Part shown: piece after piece, positions 28,671-39,543 of the stretch
How positions within the stretch are numbered: the first letter of the stretch is position 1
How the letters are laid out: each line of letters starts with the position of its first letter
NCBI RefSeq assembly: GCF_020567705.1
Contig: NZ_JAJDJU010000011.1
Location: 42,146 to 106,145 of the forward strand
Direction: 5' to 3'
DNA length: 64,000 bases
Source: Acidocella sp. KAb 2-4
Lineage (GTDB): Bacteria > Pseudomonadota > Alphaproteobacteria > Acetobacterales > Acetobacteraceae
The notes under the pieces: generated by a model
What the model was told of the DNA's origin: nothing
Databases searched by the model: none
The model's input: only the letters and a program-made list of their open reading frames with translations
Program-made: the position numbers and the translations under genes

Positions 28671-31600
28671 TTACGAGTCCGGTGCTGCCTCCGCGTGATG
28701 CTCGCTGGAAAGCAGCATATACACCGCCGGAACCACGAACAGCGTGAACATCGTGCCAATCGACAGCCCGGTGGCGATCACCATGCCCATCGCATAGCGC
28801 GAGGCCGCCCCCGCCCCGGAGGCGAAGATCAGCGGCAGCACGCCGAGCACCATGGCGGCGGTGGTCATCAGGATCGGGCGCAATCGGATATTGGCGGCGT
28901 ATTCGATGGCGGCACGTTTTTCCATGCCGCCGAGCCGCGCCTCGTTGGCCACCTCGGTCATCAGGATGCCGTGCTTGGAGACCAGCCCCATCAGCGTCAC
29001 CAGCCCGACTTCGGTGTAAATGTTCAGCGTCAGCCCGCCGAGGCCGAGATAGATGAAGATCAGCGCCCCGGCGATCGACATCGGCACCGAGACGAGGATG
29101 ATCAGCGGGTCGCGGAACGAATTGAACAGCGCCGCCAGCGCCAGGAAGATGATGATGATCGCGAACACGAAAGTGAACACGAAGGCGCTGGAGGTCTGCA
29201 CGTATTGGCGCGACTGCCCGCCATAATCGACCGTGTCGCCAGGCGGCAGCAGCTTGGCGGCGAGGGTTTGCAAAGTCTTCAGCGCCGTCGCCTGGGTCAC
29301 GCCCGGCGCGGGCACGCCTTGCAGCGTGGCCGAATTCTGCTGCTGGAAATGGTTGATGGCTTCCGGAATCACGCTGGTCTGGATGGTGGCGATGGCCGAG
29401 AGCGGCACGTTGATGCCATTCGCGGAGGTCACGTAATAATTATTGAGCTGCGCCACGTTGAGCCGCGCGGCCCGCTCCATCTGCGGGATCACCTTGTAGG
29501 AGCGGCCATCGAGGCTGAAATAATTGACATAACCGCCGCCCAGCGCCTCGGCCAGCACCGCGCCCACCTGGCTCATATTGAGGCCCAGCGCGGCGGCCTT
29601 GTCGCGGTCGATGATGATGTTGGCCTGCGGCTGGTCGATCTTGAGGTCGCTTTGCAGGAAGATGAACTTGCCGCTCTTCAGCGCCGCCGCCAGCAGCGCC
29701 TGCGAGACCGGGTTGATGCGCGAGAAATCATCGGTGGATTTGATAACGAATTGCACCGGCAGCCCCTCGCTGCCCGGTAGCGGCGGCGGCTGGCCAACCA
29801 CCACCTGCTCGCCCGCCACCCCGGCATTCAGCTGGTTTTGGAACATGGTCTGCAATTGGTTGGCGTTATGTTTGCGCTTCCCCCAGGGTTTGAGCACCTC
29901 GCCGGTAATGTCGGTGCCGGGTAAGGCGAAATGGAATGTCAGCTCCAAATCGTCCTTGTTGTCCTGCATCAGGATGCGGCTGACCTCATGGTCCCACATC
30001 GCGGTTTGCGTGGCTGTCGCGTCCGGCGCGGGGGTCGCGAACACGAAGGTATTGCCCTGATCCTCCTGCGGCGCCAACTCGCTCGACGCCCCCTTGGCCA
30101 GGAAGAAAATGCTGACCAGGATGACCCCAGCAAAGGTGATGGTGACCGGCACGGTTTCCAGGCTGGCGTGCAGCATGCGGGTGTAGAGGTGATGCACCTC
30201 CTCCATCCGGTTGTCGATGAAGGTGATCAGCCGCGCCTCCCAATCATGCCCATCGCGGTCGAGGGGCTTGAGAAAGCGCGAGCTGAGCATCGGCGTCAGC
30301 GTCAGCGCGATCAGCGCCGAAACGGTGACGGACCCGGCCAGAGTGAAGGCGAATTCGGTGAACAGCGCGCCGGTCAGGCCGCTCTGAAAGCCAATCGGCA
30401 CGTACACGGCGATCAGCACCGCGGTCATCGCGATGATCGGCCCGCCCAATTCGGCCGCGGCAACGCGGGCGGCGGTCATCGCCCCCTGCCCCATCGCCAG
30501 ATGCCGGTTAACGTTCTCCACCACGATAATCGCGTCATCCACCACCAGGCCAATGGCTAGCACCAGCGCGAGCAATGTGAGCAGATTGATGGAAAAGCCG
30601 AGCAGCGCCATGATGGCGAAGGCGCCGATCAGCGACAGCGGAATGGCGACCACCGGGATGAGCACCGAGCGCGGCGAGCCCAGAAAGGCGAAGACCACGA
30701 AGGTGACGATCACCAGCGCCTCCAGCAGCGCGGCGACCACCTCATGGATCGAGGCGTAAACGAAATCCGTCGAGTCAAACCCGATCGTCGCCCGCAGGCC
30801 GGTCGGCAGATTGGCCTGAATCTTCGGAAACACCCGATGCACACCGGCAATGACCTTGAGCAGGTTCGCCGACGGCGCGACCTTGATGCCCATGAACACA
30901 CCAGCCTTGTTCCGCATCGTGACATTGAGGTCGTAATCATCCGAGCCGAGTTCGACGGTGGCGACATCCTTGAGCCGGATGATCGCGCCATTCTGCTGGC
31001 GGATGATGAGATTGCGGAATTGGTCGACATTGTGCAGGCCAGTATCCGCGCTCAGCGTCACCTCCGTCATTTGCCCCTTGGTGTTGCCGATGGGCGCAAT
31101 GAAGTCGTTGGCCGAGAGCGCGTTCCATACATCGCTGGCGGTGAGGTTATAGGCGGCTAGCTTGTCCGGGTTCAGCCAGACGCGCATGGCGTAATTCTGC
31201 GCGCCCAGCACCTCGGCGGTCTGCACGCCGGGCACGGCCTGAAATTGGGGCTGCACGACGCGCGTCACATAATCGGTGATCTGATTGCCTGAAAGCACAT
31301 CGCTCTCAAACCCGACATACACCGCGTCGAAGGTCTGCCCGATCTGCACCGTGATCACCGGCTGCTGCACGCCGCTGGGGAACTGGCTGAGCACCGAATT
31401 CACCTGCGCGCTGATCTCGGTGAGCGCCTTGTCGGCGTCGTAGTTGAGAATCAGGTTGATGGTGATGGTGCTGGTGCTGCTGCGGCTCTCCGAGGTCATG
31501 TAGTCGATGCCATTGACCTGGCTGACGGCCTGCTCCAGCGGCGTGGTGACAAATCCGGCCACCACATCCGGCGAAGCGCCAGGGTAAGTGGTGGTGATGG

Positions 31601-31739
31601 TGATGGTCGCGTTTTCGGTCTGCGGGAATTCCTGCACCGGCAGCGAGAGCAGCGCGCGCAGGCCGAGCACCAGCACCAAGATGCTGACCGCGATGGACAG
31701 CACCGGCCGCGCGATGAACAGATCGGTGAAGCGTTTCAT
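28671..31739 (-). CDS. RND efflux pump, inner-membrane subunit (HAE1 type)
   Basis: A 1022-residue resistance-nodulation-division transporter with 12 predicted membrane helices and two large periplasmic loops. The proton-relay pair lies in GLVVDDAIIVVENV of TM4. Other hallmarks are FPQTENATITITTTYPGASPD at the N-terminus and TTAAMVLGVLPLIFASGAG near the C-terminus. It exports amphiphilic compounds using the proton gradient, as a trimer with adaptor and outer-membrane channel. Third gene of the outer-membrane factor-adaptor-pump operon, five bases after the adaptor. The substrate cannot be told. Confidence 0.95.
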   Translation of the reverse strand: MKRFTDLFIARPVLSIAVSILVLVLGLRALLSLPVQEFPQTENATITITTTYPGASPDVVAGFVTTPLEQAVSQVNGIDYMTSESRSSTSTITINLILNYDADKALTEISAQVNSVLSQFPSGVQQPVITVQIGQTFDAVYVGFESDVLSGNQITDYVTRVVQPQFQAVPGVQTAEVLGAQNYAMRVWLNPDKLAAYNLTASDVWNALSANDFIAPIGNTKGQMTEVTLSADTGLHNVDQFRNLIIRQQNGAIIRLKDVATVELGSDDYDLNVTMRNKAGVFMGIKVAPSANLLKVIAGVHRVFPKIQANLPTGLRATIGFDSTDFVYASIHEVVAALLEALVIVTFVVFAFLGSPRSVLIPVVAIPLSLIGAFAIMALLGFSINLLTLLALVLAIGLVVDDAIIVVENVNRHLAMGQGAMTAARVAAAELGGPIIAMTAVLIAVYVPIGFQSGLTGALFTEFAFTLAGSVTVSALIALTLTPMLSSRFLKPLDRDGHDWEARLITFIDNRMEEVHHLYTRMLHASLETVPVTITFAGVILVSIFFLAKGASSELAPQEDQGNTFVFATPAPDATATQTAMWDHEVSRILMQDNKDDLELTFHFALPGTDITGEVLKPWGKRKHNANQLQTMFQNQLNAGVAGEQVVVGQPPPLPGSEGLPVQFVIKSTDDFSRINPVSQALLAAALKSGKFIFLQSDLKIDQPQANIIIDRDKAAALGLNMSQVGAVLAEALGGGYVNYFSLDGRSYKVIPQMERAARLNVAQLNNYYVTSANGINVPLSAIATIQTSVIPEAINHFQQQNSATLQGVPAPGVTQATALKTLQTLAAKLLPPGDTVDYGGQSRQYVQTSSAFVFTFVFAIIIIFLALAALFNSFRDPLIILVSVPMSIAGALIFIYLGLGGLTLNIYTEVGLVTLMGLVSKHGILMTEVANEARLGGMEKRAAIEYAANIRLRPILMTTAAMVLGVLPLIFASGAGAASRYAMGMVIATGLSIGTMFTLFVVPAVYMLLSSEHHAEAAPDS

Positions 31740-31744
31740 CCGGC

Positions 31745-32887
31745 TTACTCGTTCGGCGGCGCCGGATTGGCGTCATTGGCTGGCTGAATGGTGTTGTTGA
31801 TGGCCACCAAAACGCCCTTGCGCAGTTTCATCTGCCCGGCGGTGACCACCACATCGCCCGGCTGCAGCCCCGAAAGCACCTGCACCTGATCGCCCCGCGT
31901 GGCGCCGAGCTGCACGAACACCTGATCCGCCACCAGCGTCGGCTTGCCGTTGGCATCCTTGCCGTGGCGCACGAGGAACACGGTGTCACCATAGGAATTA
32001 TAGGCGATCGCGGTCTGCGGCAGGGTGATGTACTCCGCCGGCGTGCCGACCGAGATGTTGAGGCTGGCGAACATGCCCGGGCGCAGCTGCAATTTATCGT
32101 TGGTGATGGTGGCGCGCACCGCCACGCTGCGCGTCGCCTGGTCGATACTGGCGCCGATCGCGCTGATCGTGCCGGTGAAATCCTGGCCTGGATAAGCGTC
32201 CACGCTCACATCCACGCGCTGCCCCACCTGCACCTGCGCCAGCGCCTGCTGCGGCAGGTAGAAATCGACATAAAGCGGATTGAGCTGCTCCAGCGTCACG
32301 ATCGCAGTGCCGGGTGACAGATATTGGCCGACATCCACCTGCCGGATACCCAGCCGCCCGGAGAACGGGGCGCGGATCTGCTTCTCCGCCATCAGCGCCT
32401 GCTGCGCCGCAACCTGCGCCCGCGCGGCGTCGAGATTAGCGCGGTCCGAGTCGAGCTGGGCGCGCGAGACGGCATTGGCCGCGAATTGCTTCTGGTCGCG
32501 CGCATAGGTGAGCGCCGCGAGCTGCGCGTTGGCCTGAAGCTGGGCCAGCACGGCAGGGTCGTTATTGGGGCGCAGCGTGAGCAGCAACTGCCCCTTCTTC
32601 ACATCGGCGCCGGAGTCGAAATCGATGGTATCGACGATGCCGCCGATCTCGGCCGAGAGCGCCGCGCCATTGAAGGCGGTGAGGCTGCCCACCGATTGTA
32701 ACTGCGGCTGCCAGGGGCTCGGCGCCGCGGTGATGGTGGCGACGGTCTGCACCTGATTGGCGTAGGATTTGAGAAATTGCGCGATGAAATAGCCGCGCAG
32801 CGCGCCATAGCCGAACACCAGGCCAAACAGCACGGCGAGCCCGGCCAGCATCACGGCCATGCGGAATTTGACGTTGGGCTTGCTCAT
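31745..32887 (-). CDS. RND efflux periplasmic adaptor (membrane fusion protein)
   Basis: A 380-residue HlyD/AcrA-type protein. One N-terminal membrane segment (about 10-28), a lipoyl-like half (EIGGIVDTIDFDSGADVKKG), an alpha-helical hairpin (about 115-170), the second lipoyl half (IRAPFSGRLGIRQVDVGQYL) and a beta-barrel region can be traced. It bridges pump and outer-membrane factor. It starts 13 bases after the outer-membrane factor stop. The N-terminus looks like an uncleaved anchor, not a lipoprotein signal. Confidence 0.94.
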   Translation of the reverse strand: MSKPNVKFRMAVMLAGLAVLFGLVFGYGALRGYFIAQFLKSYANQVQTVATITAAPSPWQPQLQSVGSLTAFNGAALSAEIGGIVDTIDFDSGADVKKGQLLLTLRPNNDPAVLAQLQANAQLAALTYARDQKQFAANAVSRAQLDSDRANLDAARAQVAAQQALMAEKQIRAPFSGRLGIRQVDVGQYLSPGTAIVTLEQLNPLYVDFYLPQQALAQVQVGQRVDVSVDAYPGQDFTGTISAIGASIDQATRSVAVRATITNDKLQLRPGMFASLNISVGTPAEYITLPQTAIAYNSYGDTVFLVRHGKDANGKPTLVADQVFVQLGATRGDQVQVLSGLQPGDVVVTAGQMKLRKGVLVAINNTIQPANDANPAPPNE

Positions 32888-32900
32888 CCTGGCTTGGTCC

Positions 32901-34397
32901 TCATGGAATCACGCCGCAGCATTCGCGCGCCACATCCTGGCGGTGCCACCAGCCGCCGCCGAGCGCCTGATACAGCGCGGCGGTGTTGGCCAGGCGCGCG
33001 GCCCGGGCCTTGGCTTGGGTTTGCAGGGCATTTTGATAAACGGTCTGGGCGCTGAGCACGGCGGTGAAAGGCTGCCCGCCCAGCTGATACTGCGCCTCGG
33101 TCACACTCAGGCTTTGCGCCGCGGCGCTGGCGGCGGCGTCGGCCGATTGCTGCTCGATCGCGTCATATTGCAGCGCCGCCAGCACATCCGCCACATTTTG
33201 GAAGGCGGTGATCACCGTGGCCTGATACTGCGCCCCGGCGGCGCGCAGCGCGGCGATCGCCGCCTTGCGCTGGGCCGTGAGCTGCCCGCCCTGGAAGATC
33301 GGCTGGGTCAGCCCGGCGACGATGTTCCATAGCAGCGTCTGCGGCGTGAACAGCGCCCCGGTGGTGATCGATTCGTGCCCAATCTGGGCCGAAAGCGTGA
33401 TCTGCGGCAGCATGTTGGCATCGGCGACGCCGACATTGGCGGTGGCGGCATGCAGCTGCGCGGCGGCGGCGCGGATATCGGGCCGCTGCGCCACCAGCGC
33501 CGAGGGCACGCTCACCGGCAGATCGGCGGGTAGTGTCAGGCTGGCCAGCGTGAAATCCTGCGGCTGGAAATTGCCCGGCAACGTCCCGGTATAAGCCGCG
33601 AGCTGGTTCTGCGCCTGGGCGTATTGCGATTGCAACGGCGGCAGCGCCGCCTCGGCCTGGGCCAGCTGCGCCTGCTGCTGCAACACCTGCGCCTGCGCCG
33701 CCCCGCCCAGGCTCACCTGGGTCTGCAATATCGACAATAATTGCCGCTCGGCGGCGATCACCTGGTTGGTGGCGTCGATCTGCGCACTCAACGAGGCGAG
33801 ATTCACCGCCGCGGTGACGATGTTGGCGGTGAGCGTGAGATACGCGGCCTCCAGCTGGTTGCGCTGATAATCCGCCTGCGCCGCGGCGCCCTCCACCGTG
33901 CGCCGCGCCCCGCCCCAGAGGTCGAGCGCATAAGACACGGAGAGCGAGGCGTTATAGAGCGTGTAGGGCGCATAAGGCTTGGCGCGTGTGCTACCAAAGG
34001 CCGCGCCCGCCGCCGTGGACCCCTGATTGCGCTGCGCGCCCAGCGAACCGGAGACGGACGGCACCAGCACCCCTTCATCGGCGCGCAGATTTTCCTCGGC
34101 CTGCAACAGCGTCGCCTGCGCCGCGGCAAGGCTGGGGTTGTTGGCCAGCGCCTGCGCGATCAGCGTGTTCAGCTGCGGGCTATGATAGAGTGTCCACCAA
34201 TCCCCGGCGATATCCGCCCCAACGGCGAAATGCTGCGCCACACCGCCGGCATCCGCCGTGGTGGCGGGCAAAGGCGATGGGGTGAGCGGCGCGTCAGGCG
34301 CCTTGGGGGTATGATAATCCGGCCCCACGGCGCAGCCCGGCAGCGCCAGCGACAGCGCCGCATATATCAGCCCCCTGCGGAAACTCTGTGGTTTCAT
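32901..34397 (-). CDS. outer-membrane efflux lipoprotein, NodT family
   Basis: A 498-residue TolC-like outer-membrane factor. The signal peptide ends in the lipobox LPGC, giving an acylated cysteine at residue 22, followed by AVGPDYHTPK, typical for the family. Two repeated long-helix regions (PSLAAAQATLLQAEENL; RPDIRAAAAQLHAATANVGVADANMLP) match the channel hairpins. First gene of the efflux operon; the 106 bases upstream hold the divergent regulator's control region. Confidence 0.95.
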   Translation of the reverse strand: MKPQSFRRGLIYAALSLALPGCAVGPDYHTPKAPDAPLTPSPLPATTADAGGVAQHFAVGADIAGDWWTLYHSPQLNTLIAQALANNPSLAAAQATLLQAEENLRADEGVLVPSVSGSLGAQRNQGSTAAGAAFGSTRAKPYAPYTLYNASLSVSYALDLWGGARRTVEGAAAQADYQRNQLEAAYLTLTANIVTAAVNLASLSAQIDATNQVIAAERQLLSILQTQVSLGGAAQAQVLQQQAQLAQAEAALPPLQSQYAQAQNQLAAYTGTLPGNFQPQDFTLASLTLPADLPVSVPSALVAQRPDIRAAAAQLHAATANVGVADANMLPQITLSAQIGHESITTGALFTPQTLLWNIVAGLTQPIFQGGQLTAQRKAAIAALRAAGAQYQATVITAFQNVADVLAALQYDAIEQQSADAAASAAAQSLSVTEAQYQLGGQPFTAVLSAQTVYQNALQTQAKARAARLANTAALYQALGGGWWHRQDVARECCGVIP

Positions 34398-34444
34398 GGT
34401 TTCGAGCTACCGGGCTTTCCAGGGGCCGTCAAGCACAACTCCGG

Positions 34445-34479
34445 CGGCGTATTTCGCCGTAACAAAAACTTGAAAGTTT
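34445..34479. promoter_or_regulatory. candidate TetR operator between efflux operon and regulator
   Basis: A perfect palindrome AAACTT-GA-AAGTTT occupies 34466-34479, and a second inverted repeat CGGCG-TATTT-CGCCG lies at 34445-34459. The first contains the -35 box of the divergent regulator's candidate promoter. TetR repressors commonly bind such sites between themselves and the pump genes they control. Confidence 0.6.
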
Positions 34480-34498
34480 CCAATCATCACCGCATAAG
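34470..34498 (+). promoter_or_regulatory. candidate promoter for the TetR gene
   Basis: TTGAAA (34470-34475) and CATAAG (34493-34498) are separated by 17 bases. The -35 lies inside the palindrome at 34466-34479, so binding there would block it. The predicted start (about 34505) coincides with the ATG at 34504, so the message is leaderless or the true start codon is slightly downstream. Confidence 0.5.
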
Positions 34499-34503
34499 AG
34501 GGC

Positions 34504-35160
34504 ATGGCGGGTCAGCATCCCATTAAAAAAACAAAATTAACACCGGCAAAACAAAATGTGGATGCCGGGGCCGATCCGCGCGTTTTAGCGCTGCTTGAGG
34601 CGGCGGAGAGCGTGTTTTTGGCCAAGGGCTATCACGCCGCCACCATGGACGAAGTGGCGAAGGCCGCTGGCATGTCGAAAAAAACCGTCTATGCCTTGAT
34701 CGCCTCCAAGACCGAACTGTTCGCCGCCCTGCTCGCGCATCACCAATCCCTGCTGCAATTCCCCGCCCCCGAACCGGGCTGGACGACCAAGGATATTCTC
34801 GTCGCCAATCTGCTCTGCCTGGCGCGCTTTCTGCTCGCGCCGTCGCAGATCGCGATGCTGCGGCTGATCATGGCGGAATATACGCACAGCCCCGATTTCG
34901 GCCGGATATTTCTGCGCAACCGGGTGCGCAAGGCGCAGCACAAGCTGGAATCCTGCCTCATCGGCCTGCCGCTCAGCAGCCGTATCGCCCCCGCCGAGGC
35001 CAAGGAATTATCGGCCATGCTGTTCGGCATGGCGATCGGGGAGTTCCATCTCGGCGCGCTCATCGGCTTCCGCGCGCCGCCTGGCCGGCAGGCGCTGGAA
35101 GCGCGGGTGCGCCGGGCGGTGGATATCTTCTGCGCCGGGTGCTGCCGCGCCGGCACTTAA
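34504..35160 (+). CDS. TetR family transcriptional regulator
   Basis: A 218-residue regulator with an N-terminal helix-turn-helix (about residues 26-72: [37 protein letters not shown]) and an alpha-helical ligand-binding domain of the AefR-like type. Divergent from a tripartite efflux operon, it is probably its local, autoregulated repressor. The ATG 34504 has GAGGG too close to act as a ribosome site; a GTG at 34558 is an alternative. Its stop and the moaA stop overlap. Confidence 0.9.
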   Translation: MAGQHPIKKTKLTPAKQNVDAGADPRVLALLEAAESVFLAKGYHAATMDEVAKAAGMSKKTVYALIASKTELFAALLAHHQSLLQFPAPEPGWTTKDILVANLLCLARFLLAPSQIAMLRLIMAEYTHSPDFGRIFLRNRVRKAQHKLESCLIGLPLSSRIAPAEAKELSAMLFGMAIGEFHLGALIGFRAPPGRQALEARVRRAVDIFCAGCCRAGT

Positions 35161-36128
35161 CCGCCTGTCACGGACATATGGCGCGCCGTCGCCGTGCGGG
35201 TAATGACAAAATCATGCCCCTTCGGCTTGCGCGCGATCGCCGCCAGGATCGCGGCTTCCAGCGCCGCGTCATCACCTCCGGCGCGCAGCGGCGCGCGCAG
35301 ATCCGCCGCATCCTCCTGCCCCAGACACATATAGAGCCGCCCGGTGCAGGTCATGCGCACGCGGTTGCAGGCCTCGCAGAAATTATGGCTGAGCGGGGTG
35401 ATGAAGCCCAGGCGCTGCCCCGTCTCGGCCACCTGCACATAGCGCGCCGGGCCGCCGGTGGCGTAGGTACTGGGCAGCAGCGTCCAGCGCCGGGCCAGCC
35501 CGGCGCGCACCTCGGCCAGCGGCAAATGCGTCACGGCGCGGTATTCCACCTCACCCATCGGCATGGTCTCGATCAGGCACAGATCGAAACCGCGCGCCCC
35601 GCACCATGCCAGCATGGCGTCGAACTCGTCATCATTGCGTCCGCGCAGCGCCACCATGTTGATCTTGATATGCAGCCCGGCCGCGGCCGCGGCGTCGATC
35701 CCCGTCAGCACCTGCGCGAGCGACCCGCGCCGGGTGAGCGCGGCGAATTTATCGGGGTCCAGCGTATCGAGGCTGACATTGATGCGCTTCACCCCAGCCG
35801 CCGCCAGCCCGCTGGCGTGCTGGGCCAGCTGCGAGCCATTGGTGGTCAGCGTCAGCTCCTCCAGCCCCTCGCCCAGCCGGCGACCGAGCGACCTGATCAG
35901 GTCCATCACATCGCGCCGCACCAGAGGCTCGCCGCCGGTGAGACGGATCTTGCGCACGCCCAGGCGGATGAACGCGGCGCAGACCCGCTCCAGCTCCTCC
36001 AGGCTCAGCAGCTCGGCCTTGGGCAGGAAGGTCATATCCTCCCCCATGCAATACACACAGCGGAAATCGCAGCGATCCGTCACCGAAACGCGCAGATAGC
36101 TGACTTTACGGCCAAAAGGGTCGATCAT
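35157..36128 (-). CDS. moaA: GTP 3',8-cyclase MoaA
   Basis: A 323-residue radical SAM enzyme for the first step of molybdenum cofactor synthesis (GTP to 3',8-cyclo-GTP). The radical SAM cluster motif is C20-x3-C24-x2-C27. The second [4Fe-4S] site is the C-terminal CEAC...TCTGRLYMC group. The essential C-terminal Gly-Gly is present. Last gene of the leftward yqeY-dnaG-rpoD run, 29 bases after the DUF3553 gene. moaC and moaE are not adjacent. Confidence 0.97.
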   Translation of the reverse strand: MIDPFGRKVSYLRVSVTDRCDFRCVYCMGEDMTFLPKAELLSLEELERVCAAFIRLGVRKIRLTGGEPLVRRDVMDLIRSLGRRLGEGLEELTLTTNGSQLAQHASGLAAAGVKRINVSLDTLDPDKFAALTRRGSLAQVLTGIDAAAAAGLHIKINMVALRGRNDDEFDAMLAWCGARGFDLCLIETMPMGEVEYRAVTHLPLAEVRAGLARRWTLLPSTYATGGPARYVQVAETGQRLGFITPLSHNFCEACNRVRMTCTGRLYMCLGQEDAADLRAPLRAGGDDAALEAAILAAIARKPKGHDFVITRTATARHMSVTGG

Positions 36129-36157
36129 GCCCTTAAGGTCGGATGGAATACCCGGCG

Positions 36158-36343
36158 TTACAAGTCCTCTTCATCATCCGCCGGCACCAGTAGGGCGACG
36201 CCGGTATCCACCAGCACCTTGCCGGCATGTTCGAACATCACCGTCACCCGGGTGCCGATCGCGCTCTGCACCTGGCCCAGCCCCCAATCGGGCCGCGCGG
36301 GCAGACGCACATAATCGCCGGGCGCGAATTCAGAGCGCTCCAC
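36158..36343 (-). CDS. DUF3553 family small protein
   Basis: A 61-residue protein with the core [20 protein letters not shown] and [10 protein letters not shown] typical of DUF3553, a short beta-rich module probably related to the CarD/RapA-type nucleic-acid-binding folds. Function is unknown. The GTG at 36341-36343 has a perfect GGAGG six bases upstream, which fixes the start; a longer reading frame upstream lies inside rluA. Overlaps the end of rluA by 14 bases. Confidence 0.85.
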   Translation of the reverse strand: MERSEFAPGDYVRLPARPDWGLGQVQSAIGTRVTVMFEHAGKVLVDTGVALLVPADDEEDL

Positions 36344-36965
36344 CGCAAGCCTCCACTTTTTCGTGCATATGCGCGGGGATGGGCGCGGTGGCCTCCACCG
36401 GCGCATCCAGCGGCAGCCGGATATGCCGCGCCAGCAGATGTAGCCGCCCTACCCCGCCGCCGTACACGGCATCCCCGATGATCGGGTGCCCCAGCGCGGC
36501 GGCATGGGCGCGGATCTGGTGCGTGCGCCCGGTTTTGGGGCGGAACTCGACCAGCGCCACGGCGCCGTCATCGCCCCGCACGCGGTATTCCGTCACCGCC
36601 TTCTCGCCCGCCTGGTCAGGCGCCATCTTCCAGGCGCGGCCCTGGGTATACTTGGCCAGGGGCTGCTCGATAACGCCCGCGCGCACGCCCGGCACGCCCG
36701 CCACCACGGCCCAATAGATCTTTTCCACCCGCCCGGCGGCGAACAAGGCCTGTGCCTCCAGCAGAAAGCTCTTTTTCAGCGCGATGACGAGGCACCCCGC
36801 CGTGTCGGTATCCAGCCGGTGCGCAAGCCACGGCCCCTGTTTGCCCTGGCGCCAGCGCGGGAACTCATCCTCCACGCTCGCCCCGCCCGCCCGGCCCGGA
36901 TGCACGGGCAAGCCGGCGGGCTTGTCGATCACCAGGGCGCGGCGGTCCTGGTAGAGGATGTTCAT
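36330..36965 (-). CDS. RluA-type pseudouridine synthase
   Basis: A 211-residue catalytic domain with motif HRLDTDTAG (catalytic D52) and the later [24 protein letters not shown] segment. It has no S4 RNA-binding domain, as in RluA/TruC-like short members; the substrate RNA cannot be told. The ATG at 36963-36965 overlaps the GNAT stop (ATGA). Confidence 0.92.
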   Translation of the reverse strand: MNILYQDRRALVIDKPAGLPVHPGRAGGASVEDEFPRWRQGKQGPWLAHRLDTDTAGCLVIALKKSFLLEAQALFAAGRVEKIYWAVVAGVPGVRAGVIEQPLAKYTQGRAWKMAPDQAGEKAVTEYRVRGDDGAVALVEFRPKTGRTHQIRAHAAALGHPIIGDAVYGGGVGRLHLLARHIRLPLDAPVEATAPIPAHMHEKVEACGGAL

Positions 36966-37557
36966 CCGCGCAGATGCGCGGGCACTTTCAGCCCGAGCCG
37001 TACCGGAATATCCCACTCCTCGCGCACGCGGCGGTATTCGGTAAACCCGGCGGCGAGATAGGCGGGCAGCGCGCGCGGATGGTCGGCCGAGCAGGTATTC
37101 ACCGTCATCCCCGCCAGCCCGGCGGCGCCACGGAACACCGAATCCACCGCCGCGTCGAGGAATTTGCGCCCCAGCCCGTGCCCGACAAAACCCGGCTTCA
37201 GCCCGAAATAGTTGAGATTGACGAAGGGCCAATACCCGGCATCGGTCTCGAAAAACCCGGCCTCCTCGCCATTGACGCGCAGCACATAGGTGCTCACCTG
37301 CGGGCTGGCCAAATGCCGCGCCAGCATGTCATCGGGCATCATCCGGCGCATCCACCACAGCCACGGCCCGCCGACATCGTTATACAACGCGCGGTATTGC
37401 GCCACGGAAAGCCGCTCGCGCGTCAGCGTCACCCCTGGCGGCAAAATGGCCGGCGGGCGCTCGGGCGCGCGCAGCATGCGCAGGAACACCACGGTCACCA
37501 CCGCGCGCTCCGTCGCCTCGCCCGGCAATGGGCGGGCGTAGGACAACACGTCGTCCA

Positions 37558-37558
<1 letters not shown>
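36962..37558 (-). CDS. GNAT family N-acetyltransferase
   Basis: A 198-residue protein with the acetyl-CoA loop in [15 protein letters not shown] and a following beta strand [23 protein letters not shown], typical of GNAT proteins. The acceptor is unknown. Its ATG at 37556-37558 overlaps the rpoD stop by one base, so it is translated with rpoD. It is an unusual passenger in the macromolecular-synthesis operon. Confidence 0.88.
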
Positions 37559-39462
<1,904 letters not shown>

Positions 39463-39498
39463 GGTCAGGCAGTACTCCGGGGGATAAGCGGCTCGTAT

Positions 39499-39526
39499 AT
39501 TTTACAACTCGACAGGTAGGCAATAA
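39499..39526 (-). promoter_or_regulatory. candidate internal promoter for rpoD
   Basis: On the minus strand TTATTG (39521-39526) and TAAAAT (39499-39504) are separated by 16 bases in the dnaG-rpoD gap, which is conspicuously A+T-rich. Start near 39492, about 30 bases before the rpoD ATG. Independent rpoD transcription is common in this operon in other bacteria. Confidence 0.5.
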
Positions 39527-39543
39527 GCCCACCATTTCCAGGG

